Source: Bacteroidaceae bacterium (GTDB taxonomy: Bacteria > Bacteroidota > Bacteroidia > Bacteroidales > Bacteroidaceae). From it: a stretch of DNA of 5,745 bases. The DNA lies in contig JAFTTD010000198.1 in the NCBI GenBank assembly GCA_017466965.1, positions 1-5,745 on the forward strand, written 5' to 3'. Under the pieces are notes generated by a model. It was not told the DNA's origin, made no database searches, and worked only from the letters and a program-made list of their open reading frames with translations. The position numbers and the translations under genes are program-made. Position 1 is the first letter of the stretch. Every line of letters begins with the position of its first letter. This document shows positions 1 through 5,745 of the stretch, piece by piece.

Positions 1-135
1 GCAGAGAACAATGCTGTGGCTTTCGTGCTTATTGTGCATACAGTACAAACAGCGCTAATACCGTTGCTTGGGGTGTTTTCACTGACAGCGCTAATGACAC
101 GCAACAGCATCAATAAAGAACAAACAAGACATTAA
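1..135 (+). CDS. C-terminal end of a membrane protein (5' end outside window)
   Basis: Frame 1 is open from the first base of the window to a TAA at 133-135, giving 44 residues. Residues 5-32 form an almost uninterrupted hydrophobic stretch (AVAFVLIVHTVQTALIPLLG, then VFSLTALM). A short polar, basic tail follows, ending EQTRH. This is what the last transmembrane helix or helix pair of a polytopic inner-membrane protein looks like. The small pattern of a histidine followed by hydrophobic residues and a terminal glycine-containing helix resembles the end of the flippase-like / lysylphosphatidylglycerol-synthase transmembrane family (UPF0104), but that is a weak recollection and the fragment is too short to prove it. 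It ends 18 bases before the pepD start on the same strand, so the two are probably co-transcribed. I am fairly confident that it is coding and much less sure of the family. Confidence 0.6.
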   Translation, partial: AENNAVAFVLIVHTVQTALIPLLGVFSLTALMTRNSINKEQTRH

Positions 136-153
136 ATATAATTCAAAACTATT

Positions 154-1617
154 ATGGAAATATACGAATTAGAACCCAAAAATGTATGGCGTAACTTTTA
201 TACGTTGACTCAAACTCCACGCCCTTCAGGACATACGGAGCAAGTTGCAAATTTGCTTCTGGACTTTGCAAAGAAAAACGGTGCAGAGGCATTCAGTGAC
301 GATGCCGGCAATGTAGTGATGCGCAAACCTGCAACTCCAGGATATGAAAATCGTGAAACTGCTGTTCTTCAAGCACACATGGACATGGTGCCACAAAAGA
401 CAATAGAAAGCAATCATAATTTTGAGACTGATCCATTGCAAGTATATATTGATGGTGACTGGGTGAAAGCTAAAGGAACCACTCTTGGAGCTGACAACGG
501 AATGGGTGTGGCTGCTGCCATGGCAATCATTGAAGACAAGACAGTGGAACACGGACCGATAGAAGTTCTCATTACAAAGGATGAAGAAACAGGAATGTAT
601 GGAGCTTTCGGACTTAAGCCAGGAGTGCTCAACGGCAAATATCTACTGAACCTTGACTCTGAAGCAGAGGGAGAAATAACTATCGGATGTGCAGGCGGTA
701 TGGATGTTGTTTGCTCAATGGAATATCAAGAGATAGACGTTGACGCAGATGGTATGGAAGCATACAAGATTAGCATTAAGGGACTGCTTGGCGGACACTC
801 TGGACTTGAAATAAACGAAGGACGCGCTAATGCCAACAAACTGATGGCCCGTATTTTGTTTGCTACAGTAAACACAAAACTTGCATGGCTCTGTTCATGG
901 CATGGCGGCAACATGAGGAATGCAATTCCAAGAGACAGTGAGGCTGTAGTACTCGTAGCAAAATCAAAGGCAGAGGAAATGAAGGCTATGGTCAAAAAGT
1001 GCCACGAAACATTCTGCGCAGAGTTTGCAGACATTGAGAAGGATGGCATTGAACTAAACATTGAAAGTTGCGAAATACCAACAAAGGCTCTTCCGGAAGA
1101 TGTACAGAGTAATCTGATTAATGCTGTGATGGCTGCTCATGACGGAGTTTTGCGATATATTCCAACAATACCAGAAGTTGTAGAAACATCTTCTAACCTT
1201 GCAATAATACACATTGAAGGAGGAAAAGCATCTATCGCAATTCTTGCACGCAGTTCTTGCGACAGCATGAAACTTTATCTATGCAACTCTCTACTTACAT
1301 GCTTCTCAATGGCAGGAATGAAGGTTAAATTTGAAGGTGGATACGGCGGATGGCAACCAAACACAAAATCTCCACTTGTAGCAGAAATGTCTGCTGTATA
1401 TGAAAAGATGTACGGCAAAAAGCCATTAGTTCAGGTATGTCATGCTGGACTTGAATGTGGTATCATCGGAGTAAATTACCCTGAGATGGATATGGCTTCA
1501 TTTGGACCCACATTGATGTCTCCTCATACGCCAAATGAAAGATGTCTTATTCCTACTGTGGGAAAATTCTACGATTACCTTCTTGAAGTACTCAAGAATA
1601 TACCTGTAAAAAAGTAA
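154..1617 (+). CDS. pepD: Aminoacyl-histidine dipeptidase (cytosolic non-specific dipeptidase, M20 family)
   Basis: A complete 487-residue metallopeptidase of the M20 PepD/carnosinase type, which hydrolyses unblocked dipeptides such as Xaa-His in the cytoplasm with two metal ions. All expected active-site positions are visible: H75 and D77 in the AHMDMV motif, bridging D114 in TTLGADNGMG, catalytic E144 with metal ligand E145 in TKDEETGMYGAFG, D168 in LLNLDSE, and the late metal-ligand histidine H458 in MSPHTPNE. Their spacing matches what I recall of E. coli PepD with a constant offset of about five residues. The region around 205-400 is the lid/dimerisation domain, beginning near GLLGGHSGLEI. 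Length is typical of the family. The ATG at 154 follows the preceding stop by 18 bases and has no Shine-Dalgarno sequence, as usual in Bacteroidetes. It is probably the distal gene of a transcript coming from the left. No damage is seen. Confidence 0.95.
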   Translation: MEIYELEPKNVWRNFYTLTQTPRPSGHTEQVANLLLDFAKKNGAEAFSDDAGNVVMRKPATPGYENRETAVLQAHMDMVPQKTIESNHNFETDPLQVYIDGDWVKAKGTTLGADNGMGVAAAMAIIEDKTVEHGPIEVLITKDEETGMYGAFGLKPGVLNGKYLLNLDSEAEGEITIGCAGGMDVVCSMEYQEIDVDADGMEAYKISIKGLLGGHSGLEINEGRANANKLMARILFATVNTKLAWLCSWHGGNMRNAIPRDSEAVVLVAKSKAEEMKAMVKKCHETFCAEFADIEKDGIELNIESCEIPTKALPEDVQSNLINAVMAAHDGVLRYIPTIPEVVETSSNLAIIHIEGGKASIAILARSSCDSMKLYLCNSLLTCFSMAGMKVKFEGGYGGWQPNTKSPLVAEMSAVYEKMYGKKPLVQVCHAGLECGIIGVNYPEMDMASFGPTLMSPHTPNERCLIPTVGKFYDYLLEVLKNIPVKK

Positions 1618-1627
1618 TTATCAAATA

Positions 1628-1780
1628 AAGAGGGTGTGTCAAAATTAAATAACATCATCAAATAATCATTTTCCAGAATTTCTTAACACAAGGGGTTTCT
1701 GTTAAAGTTATAGAAATCTGCCCGTTTCGTTCTGTAAGAATAATATATGACAATTGAGATTAATTTTGACACATCCACTT
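1628..1780. mobile_element. MITE-like element, 153 bp with 21-bp terminal inverted repeats
   Basis: The left arm (1628-1648) and the reverse complement of the right arm (1760-1780) agree at 19 of 21 positions. The two mismatches are A/T at the fourth base and G/A at the seventh. The core TGTGTCAAAATTAA is identical over 14 bases (1635-1648 and 1760-1773). The four bases on either side, AATA at 1624-1627 and AATA at 1781-1784, form a possible target-site duplication, although AATA is cheap in AT-rich DNA. Ends of the form GGGTGTGTCAAAA are common on insertion sequences, but I cannot name the parent. No transposase fits in 153 bp, so any movement would need a transposase supplied from elsewhere. 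The element fills nearly all of the gap between pepD (stop at 1617) and merR (start at 1815). The distance between the arms (111 bases) makes a simple transcription terminator unlikely. Confidence 0.6.
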
Positions 1781-1793
1781 AATATTCTAATAC
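1766..1793 (+). promoter_or_regulatory. Possible merR promoter overlapping the right end of the MITE-like element
   Basis: TTGACA at 1766-1771 is followed after 16 bases by TAATAC at 1788-1793, and the merR ATG lies 21 bases further on. The same place also contains TTTG (1765-1768), the upstream box of Bacteroidetes promoters, but the matching TAnnTTTG downstream box is absent. The upstream half lies inside the right inverted repeat and the downstream half is in flanking DNA. The match is to the general sigma-70 form, which is not the usual one in this phylum, so this is a weak call. Confidence 0.25.
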
Positions 1794-1814
1794 AAGATTA
1801 ATAAATTGAAGGTT

Positions 1815-2162
1815 ATGGCTCTAAACACTAACAAAGATTTGAAACTTTACTATTCCATTGGTGAGGTGGCAAAAATGTTCAACGTTGCAGAAACATTGCT
1901 CCGCTTTTGGGAAAAAGAATTCCCAAGCATCTGTCCTAAAAAAGCAGGACGCGGAATTCGCCAATATACCAAAGAAGACATAGAGGAAGTACGCCTTGTC
2001 TATCATCTTGTGAAGGAAAGAGGGATGACTTTGCAAGGTGCCAGAGACATGATCAAACACAGCAAAGGAGATACCAACAACAAAATAGAAATAATTGAAC
2101 GTTTGAAATTCTTGAGGGACGAACTACAGTCCATAAACAAGGAACTCAACGCTTTAGTCTAA
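1815..2162 (+). CDS. MerR-family transcriptional regulator (small, no sensor domain)
   Basis: A 115-residue DNA-binding protein when started at the ATG at 1815. The frame also has a TTG at 1806, but the ATG gives MALNTNKD, the N-terminus I associate with Bacteroidales homologues. A MerR helix-turn-helix occupies residues 13-35 (YSIGEVAKMFNV followed by LLRFWEKEF). The wing follows at about 41-52 (KKAGRGIRQYT), and the second helical pair is at about 53-82 (DIEEVRLVYHLVKERGMTLQGARDMI). Residues 90-113 are charged and heptad-like, suggesting the short dimerisation coiled coil. No effector domain or metal-binding cysteine cluster follows; the only cysteine is C40. It therefore resembles stand-alone MerR/MlrA-like regulators whose signal is unknown. 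The gene is convergent with the RelA/SpoT gene and separated from pepD by the MITE-like element. Its target genes cannot be inferred from this window. Confidence 0.9.
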   Translation: MALNTNKDLKLYYSIGEVAKMFNVAETLLRFWEKEFPSICPKKAGRGIRQYTKEDIEEVRLVYHLVKERGMTLQGARDMIKHSKGDTNNKIEIIERLKFLRDELQSINKELNALV

Positions 2163-2171
2163 GGAAAGCAA

Positions 2172-2193
2172 CTCTTAAATTATGACTTAAGAG
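2172..2193. terminator. Weak hairpin in the convergent gap, possible terminator
   Basis: CTCTTAA at 2172-2178 pairs perfectly with TTAAGAG at 2187-2193 around an 8-base loop, starting 10 bases after the merR stop. The stem is AT-rich and no clean T tract follows on either strand, so it is at best a weak terminator. A second small inverted repeat, TATTGT/ACAATA (2207-2212 and 2220-2225), lies further along. The location between convergent genes is the main support. Confidence 0.3.
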
Positions 2194-2261
2194 ATAATGG
2201 ATTCTGTATTGTCTTTGAAACAATATGAATATCAAAGTCTCTATCCTATAAATCAACAGCC

Positions 2262-2765
2262 CTAAACTCGCGCCACGACTTTAATATCCGTGATACTTTT
2301 CAGATTATCCATTATTTTTTGAACATCTGTTGTATCATGAACATAGACCTGAATTTTACCTTCAAAAAGTCCTTCATTAGACTCTATTTCCAATTTGCGT
2401 ATATTTACGTTCAACAAGTGAGAAATAACTTGAGTTATCTGATTCAATAGTCCTAATCTGTCTATTCCCTTTATATAAATATTAGCAGGGAAAAGAAGAA
2501 CACGGTTCATTTCCCATTTTGCAGCAAGAACTCTGTTACCATGGTTTGCTTTCAAGCGCTCAGCAGCAGAGCATTGCAGCTTATGAATCACAATCTTGTT
2601 GTCATCATCAATATATCCCATTACAGGGTCTCCAGGAATAGGTTTGCAACGCTCAGCTAATATATATTTATTCTGAACAGTCTCTTCTGTCAGAATAATG
2701 GTTTTCTTGCGATCTATCTTATCTGCCTTGGATTTATCACCTACTTTTGAATCTTTTGATTCTTT
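2262..2765 (-). pseudogene. Severed C-terminal part of the RelA/SpoT gene (zinc-finger and ACT domains)
   Basis: Reading down from 2765 in the same frame as the upstream enzyme there are 167 uninterrupted codons to a TAG at 2262-2264. In full-length numbering (stop = codon 581) they hold four parts. First is a lysine-rich linker (582-602). Next comes YILAERCKPIPGD (615-627), the start of the zinc-finger/CC domain. The partner ligands are H642 and C646 in VIHKLQC. The ACT domain spans about 669-748 (KGIDRLGLLNQIT and onward). Families of this type normally show two adjacent cysteines before xPIPGD; here the first is R620. In intact relatives this region contacts the ribosome and senses amino-acid status. 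The first ATG is at 2619-2621 (codon 630), inside the zinc-finger domain, 144 bases past the stop, so separate expression would give only half a domain plus ACT. It is either translated by readthrough or is a fresh pseudogene fragment. Confidence 0.85.
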
Positions 2766-2768
2766 CTA
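2766..2768 (-). other. In-frame premature TAG (codon 581) within the RelA/SpoT gene
   Basis: The plus strand reads CTA at 2766-2768, which is TAG on the coding strand, in the context AAG AAA TAG AAA GAA. I read the frame codon by codon from 2765 down to 2619 and found no other stop and no shift. It joins exactly the conserved zinc-finger and ACT sequence. The TAG is one base away from AAG (Lys), GAG (Glu) or CAG (Gln), any of which would suit the lysine-rich linker in which it lies. A nonsense substitution or a base-calling error are the simplest explanations. Confidence 0.9.
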
Positions 2769-4508
2769 TTTCTTTCCAAAAGCAAAAAGTTTCTTCCATT
2801 TTATACTTGCATCCTTACCCTTTAAAGCAGCCAAATCTTCTTCCCCAAGCTTAACTTTACCCTCTCCTACCGCTACATATAACGCTTCAGGTTTTGAAAA
2901 GTCGTGCAATTTACAGATTGTCTCTACGTTGATTGTATCTTTTACTAGTTCATTTTTCTTAAGGAATTCTTCAAGTATTTCTTCACCATTTTTTCTTGCT
3001 TCACGTTCTTCACGACGAAGTACAGCAAGAATTTTAGTAGTTGCCTTAGCAGTTGTGGCTATGTTAAGCCATGATTTCTTTACAACTTGCGACTTTGAAG
3101 TCAAAACTTCAACCTGATCCCCACTATTGAGTTTATGACTCATCGGAACCAGCTTGTGATTAACCTTTGCGCCAATACAATGGCTTCCAACAAATGTATG
3201 TATTGTAAATGCAAAATCAAGAACTGTGGCTCCAGCAGGCATTGTACGAAGTTCCCCCTTTGGAGTAAACACAAATATCTCAGAAGCAAATAGATTCAAC
3301 TTAATAGTATCCAAGAAGTCCATTGCATCTGGTTGCGGATCATCAAGAATTTCTTTGATTGTAGTTAACCATTTGTCAAGTTCATTCTCACTGGCTTGTT
3401 CTGTCTTTTCACCTTCCTTGTATTTCCAATGTGCGGCAAAACCTTTCTCCGCAATGTCATTCATTCGTCGGCTACGGATCTGAACTTCAATCCATTCTCC
3501 TTTGTTACTCATCAATGTAACATGCAGAGCCTGATAACCATTCGCTTTCGGATGACTAACCCAGTCGCGTATTCTATCAGGATGTGAAGTATATGTTTTG
3601 CAAATTGAAACGTAAATATTGAAACATTCATTCAACTCTGCATTTGCATCCTTTGGATCGAATACGATTCTTACAGCAAGAATATCATATATTTCTTCAA
3701 AAGGAATATGCTTGTTCTGCATCTTTCGCCAAATAGAATATGGCGACTTGATACGCGCTTTTATTTCATAATTTATTCCAAGTTCATCAAGTTGCTTACG
3801 GATAGGAGCTGTAAACTCATCAAAAACAGTATTTCTTTCTTTTTCTGTAGCCTCAAGTTTTTTCTCAATATTAGCATATTCCTCAGGATGCTCATATTTG
3901 AAGCTCAAATCTTCTAACTCCGTCTTTATAGTATTCAATCCTAATCGATTAGCCAAAGGAGCATAAATGTAAAGAGTTTCTCCAGCTATCTTATAGCGTT
4001 TGTTGACTGCTTGTGAGCCCAAAGTACGCATGTTATGCAAACGGTCTGCAATCTTAATGAGAATAACACGAATATCCTCGCTCATTGTGAGAAGAAGTTT
4101 TTTAAAATTCTCTGCTTGAGCTGATGCATGATCACCAAATATGCCTCCTGAAATTTTTGTTAGCCCATCAACAATCTGCGCAACTTTAGGGCCGAACATG
4201 TTCTCAATATCTTCTACAGTATAATCTGTATCTTCTACAACATCATGAAGCAATGCAGCACATATAGACGTTGAGCCCAATCCTATTTCAGAACAAGTAA
4301 TTTGTGCAACAGCCAAAGGATGCATAATATAAGGCTCGCCTGAAAGTCTTCTTACCCCTTTATGCGCATGTTTAGCGAAATTAAACGCTTTTGTTATAAT
4401 TTCAACTTTTTTTCGGTGCTTTGTAGCCAAATATGATGTTATCAAATTTTGGAAGGCTTCTTCAACCATTTTGTCTTCCATTTCATCACGGGTTGGAACA
4501 TCTTTCAT
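2766..4508 (-). CDS. relA: Bifunctional (p)ppGpp synthetase/hydrolase, RelA/SpoT family, ending at a premature TAG
   Basis: A 580-residue cytosolic stringent-response enzyme as written; about 748 with the in-frame C-terminal part. The HD hydrolase domain (about 38-190) keeps the metal and catalytic residues: H63 in YIMHP, H88-D89 and E92-D93 in LLHDVVEDTD, and D155 and N159 in ADRLHNMRT. The synthetase domain (about 245-365) has KSPYSIWRKM (254-263), D275 in YDILAVR, NGYQALH (323-329) and E341 in EVQIR. Residues 312-315 read RIRD, the basic form of the RxKD signature typical of bifunctional enzymes rather than the acidic form of synthetase-only RelA. A TGS domain spans about 405-468 and a helical region about 475-575, ending WKKLFAFGKK just before the TAG. 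The ATG at 4506-4508 lies 37 bases after the lytic transglycosylase stop, so the two are probably one transcript. Both catalytic halves look intact. The symbol relA is conventional; spoT or rel would serve equally. Confidence 0.93.
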   Translation of the reverse strand: MKDVPTRDEMEDKMVEEAFQNLITSYLATKHRKKVEIITKAFNFAKHAHKGVRRLSGEPYIMHPLAVAQITCSEIGLGSTSICAALLHDVVEDTDYTVEDIENMFGPKVAQIVDGLTKISGGIFGDHASAQAENFKKLLLTMSEDIRVILIKIADRLHNMRTLGSQAVNKRYKIAGETLYIYAPLANRLGLNTIKTELEDLSFKYEHPEEYANIEKKLEATEKERNTVFDEFTAPIRKQLDELGINYEIKARIKSPYSIWRKMQNKHIPFEEIYDILAVRIVFDPKDANAELNECFNIYVSICKTYTSHPDRIRDWVSHPKANGYQALHVTLMSNKGEWIEVQIRSRRMNDIAEKGFAAHWKYKEGEKTEQASENELDKWLTTIKEILDDPQPDAMDFLDTIKLNLFASEIFVFTPKGELRTMPAGATVLDFAFTIHTFVGSHCIGAKVNHKLVPMSHKLNSGDQVEVLTSKSQVVKKSWLNIATTAKATTKILAVLRREEREARKNGEEILEEFLKKNELVKDTINVETICKLHDFSKPEALYVAVGEGKVKLGEEDLAALKGKDASIKWKKLFAFGKK

Positions 4509-4545
4509 GGGCTATATGTATTTATTAAATATATGCATTATTTTT

Positions 4546-5745
4546 TCACTTTACTCTCAATCTCTGTCCGGCACGTATCATGTTTCCTTTTATACCATTA
4601 AGGCTACGCAGTTTTGCAACAGTTGTCTTATTGCGTTTTGCTATTGTAGAGAGCGAATCTCCATTACGAACCTTAACATATACAGGACTATTAGTAGAAG
4701 TAACTTTCTTCTCAACAATATCTTCTGTTACAGCACGACGAACTTTCATATCAGCAAATCGAGCATCATAAACACTATCTTCATTAATAACAAAAGACTC
4801 TAGTGCCTGTGAAGGAAGACGCAACGAATAATTCATTGGTATTATATCTCGCCTATATTGTGGATTTAGCGCACGAAGTTCTTCTATCGTTATATTACAA
4901 ACAGAAGCAACCTGCTTAAAGTTCAAATCACGAGCTACCACTACTGTATCTGAATAATCAGGCAATCGCGCTTCATGCGGAACTATCCCATGATTACAAT
5001 AATATGTCATAATATAATTTGCAGCAATAAAAGCAGGAACATATCCTCGGGTTTCTTTAGGCAAATAATTATAAATGCTCCAAAAATCTTTGGTTTCTTG
5101 TTCTTCTGATCGTAAAAGAGCTTTTTTAACATTACCTTCACCACAATTATACGCAGCTATAGCAAGGCTCCAGTCTCCGAACATATCATATAAATCACTC
5201 AAATAGCGTGCTGCTGCATCACTTGATTTTATAGGATCCCTACGCTCATCAACAATAGAATTCACCTGCAGCCCGTAACGTTTTCCTGTTGTAATTATAA
5301 ACTGCCAAAGTCCTGCCGCACCTGCTTTTGACACAGCTGTGGGGCGCAAAGCAGATTCTATTACAGGCAAATACTTTAATTCTAATGGTAGTCCGTATTT
5401 TTCTAACGCCTCCTCAAAAATAGGTACATAAAAATTAATACTACCCAACATAATAGCAACAGATTCTTTCATCTTGCCGCTATAAAGTTCTATAGATTTA
5501 CGCGTCACATTATTCAGAGGCATTTCAATAATAGCAGGAATACGAGAAAGACGGCTAACAAGAATAGAATCATTATAAGAAAGCGAAGAAATTTTTTGTT
5601 CACCTCCCTTTGTAAGATTATTCTTATTCAAATAATCATTCAACAAATCTTCTTTACCAACAAGAATTCCTTCAGGAACAAATGTTGAATCATCAACAAG
5701 AGAATCTGGTGATTGCTGATTTGTATTCTGTGAAAAAACAAAGCC
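4546..5745 (-). CDS. mltD: MltD-like membrane-bound lytic murein transglycosylase with LysM repeats (start outside window)
   Basis: The frame is open from the right edge to a TGA at 4546-4548, giving 399 residues. There is a TTG at 5644-5646, but the frame continues upstream of it without a stop, so the true start lies beyond 5745. The visible first residues (GFVFSQNTNQQ) could be the end of a signal peptide before a polar mature N-terminus. In visible numbering, the lytic transglycosylase domain runs about 110-225. The catalytic glutamate is E130 in LKYLPVIESAL, followed by SKAGAAGLWQF (139-149) and AIAAYNCGEGNVKKAL (195-210). A degenerate LysM-like unit lies at about 266-311 and a clear C-terminal LysM at about 354-399 (YVKVRNGDSLSTIAKRN ... 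GQRLRVK). The enzyme cleaves peptidoglycan glycan strands to 1,6-anhydro ends in the periplasm, with LysM binding the glycan. It lies just upstream of the RelA/SpoT gene on the same strand, an arrangement I recall from other Bacteroidales. Confidence 0.9.
   Translation of the reverse strand, partial: GFVFSQNTNQQSPDSLVDDSTFVPEGILVGKEDLLNDYLNKNNLTKGGEQKISSLSYNDSILVSRLSRIPAIIEMPLNNVTRKSIELYSGKMKESVAIMLGSINFYVPIFEEALEKYGLPLELKYLPVIESALRPTAVSKAGAAGLWQFIITTGKRYGLQVNSIVDERRDPIKSSDAAARYLSDLYDMFGDWSLAIAAYNCGEGNVKKALLRSEEQETKDFWSIYNYLPKETRGYVPAFIAANYIMTYYCNHGIVPHEARLPDYSDTVVVARDLNFKQVASVCNITIEELRALNPQYRRDIIPMNYSLRLPSQALESFVINEDSVYDARFADMKVRRAVTEDIVEKKVTSTNSPVYVKVRNGDSLSTIAKRNKTTVAKLRSLNGIKGNMIRAGQRLRVK

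Noticed and set aside
49..95. Direct repeat ACAGCGCTAAT at 49-59 and 85-95
   Set aside because: Both copies are in the same reading frame of the left-edge membrane protein (TALI and TALM, 12 codons apart), so they are explained by similar hydrophobic helix segments; two short copies do not make a repeat array or operator.
226..1061. Several minus-strand open frames within pepD
   Set aside because: They overlap conserved active-site-encoding sequence of pepD on the opposite strand and show no protein-like motifs.
1628..1780. The inverted repeat read as a pepD transcription terminator
   Set aside because: The arms are 111 bases apart and AT-rich, with no compact loop or T tract, which fits element ends better than an intrinsic terminator.
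1806..1808. TTG at 1806 as the merR start
   Set aside because: The ATG three codons later is a stronger start codon and gives the N-terminus MALNTNKD expected for Bacteroidales homologues.
2262..2621. A separate 119-residue minus-strand ACT-domain gene starting at the ATG at 2621
   Set aside because: It is in exactly the same frame as the RelA/SpoT gene, starts in the middle of the zinc-finger domain, and the frame is open upstream to the TAG at 2766-2768. It is the severed C-terminus, not an independent gene.
2698..3117. A 139-codon plus-strand open frame
   Set aside because: It lies antisense to conserved RelA/SpoT coding sequence, is rich in Ser and Phe as expected from the complement of Lys/Glu-rich coding DNA, and has no recognisable motif.
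4471..4803. A 110-codon plus-strand open frame spanning the relA-mltD junction
   Set aside because: It is antisense to the ends of two well-supported genes, with low-complexity composition and no family resemblance; it is a shadow frame.
5644..5646. TTG as the start codon of the lytic transglycosylase
   Set aside because: The frame stays open for 33 further codons to the window edge and the residues there look like the end of a signal peptide, so the true start is outside the window.

Overview
The window looks like a chromosomal segment of a member of the Bacteroidales, probably Prevotella- or Bacteroides-like. This rests on low-to-moderate GC, the absence of clear Shine-Dalgarno sequences before the starts, and protein sequences that read like Bacteroidales versions of their families (PepD of 487 residues, a small MerR protein beginning MALNTNKD, and a long RelA/SpoT protein next to an MltD-type lytic transglycosylase). 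I made these assignments from memory of the families, without a database search.

Layout. On the plus strand, positions 1-135 are the last 44 codons of a hydrophobic membrane protein. After an 18-base gap comes a complete pepD-type dipeptidase (154-1617). Positions 1628-1780 hold a 153-bp non-coding element with 21-bp imperfect terminal inverted repeats, flanked by the 4-base direct repeat AATA. It looks like a miniature inverted-repeat transposable element (MITE). A small MerR-family regulator follows (1815-2162). From there the strand switches. A convergent gap of 99 bases separates merR from a minus-strand pair: the long (p)ppGpp synthetase/hydrolase (reading from 4508 down to 2262), and upstream of it, 37 bases away, an MltD-like lytic transglycosylase whose start lies beyond the right edge.

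The most notable point is in the RelA/SpoT gene. Its frame is open from the ATG at 4508 to a TAG at 2262-2264, which gives 748 codons, the normal length for this family. The exception is one in-frame TAG at 2766-2768 (codon 581), in the linker between the TGS/helical region and the zinc-finger and ACT domains. The hydrolase and synthetase halves look intact, and the severed 167-codon C-terminal part is still in frame and clearly recognisable. As written, the sequence makes a 580-residue enzyme without its C-terminal sensory domains, unless the TAG is read through or is a sequencing or assembly error. One of the paired cysteines of the severed zinc-finger motif is also replaced by arginine.

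I see no phage, CRISPR, RNA gene or defence system here. Apart from the interrupted RelA/SpoT gene and the MITE-like element, this is ordinary housekeeping DNA: peptide turnover, regulation, the stringent response and cell-wall remodelling.
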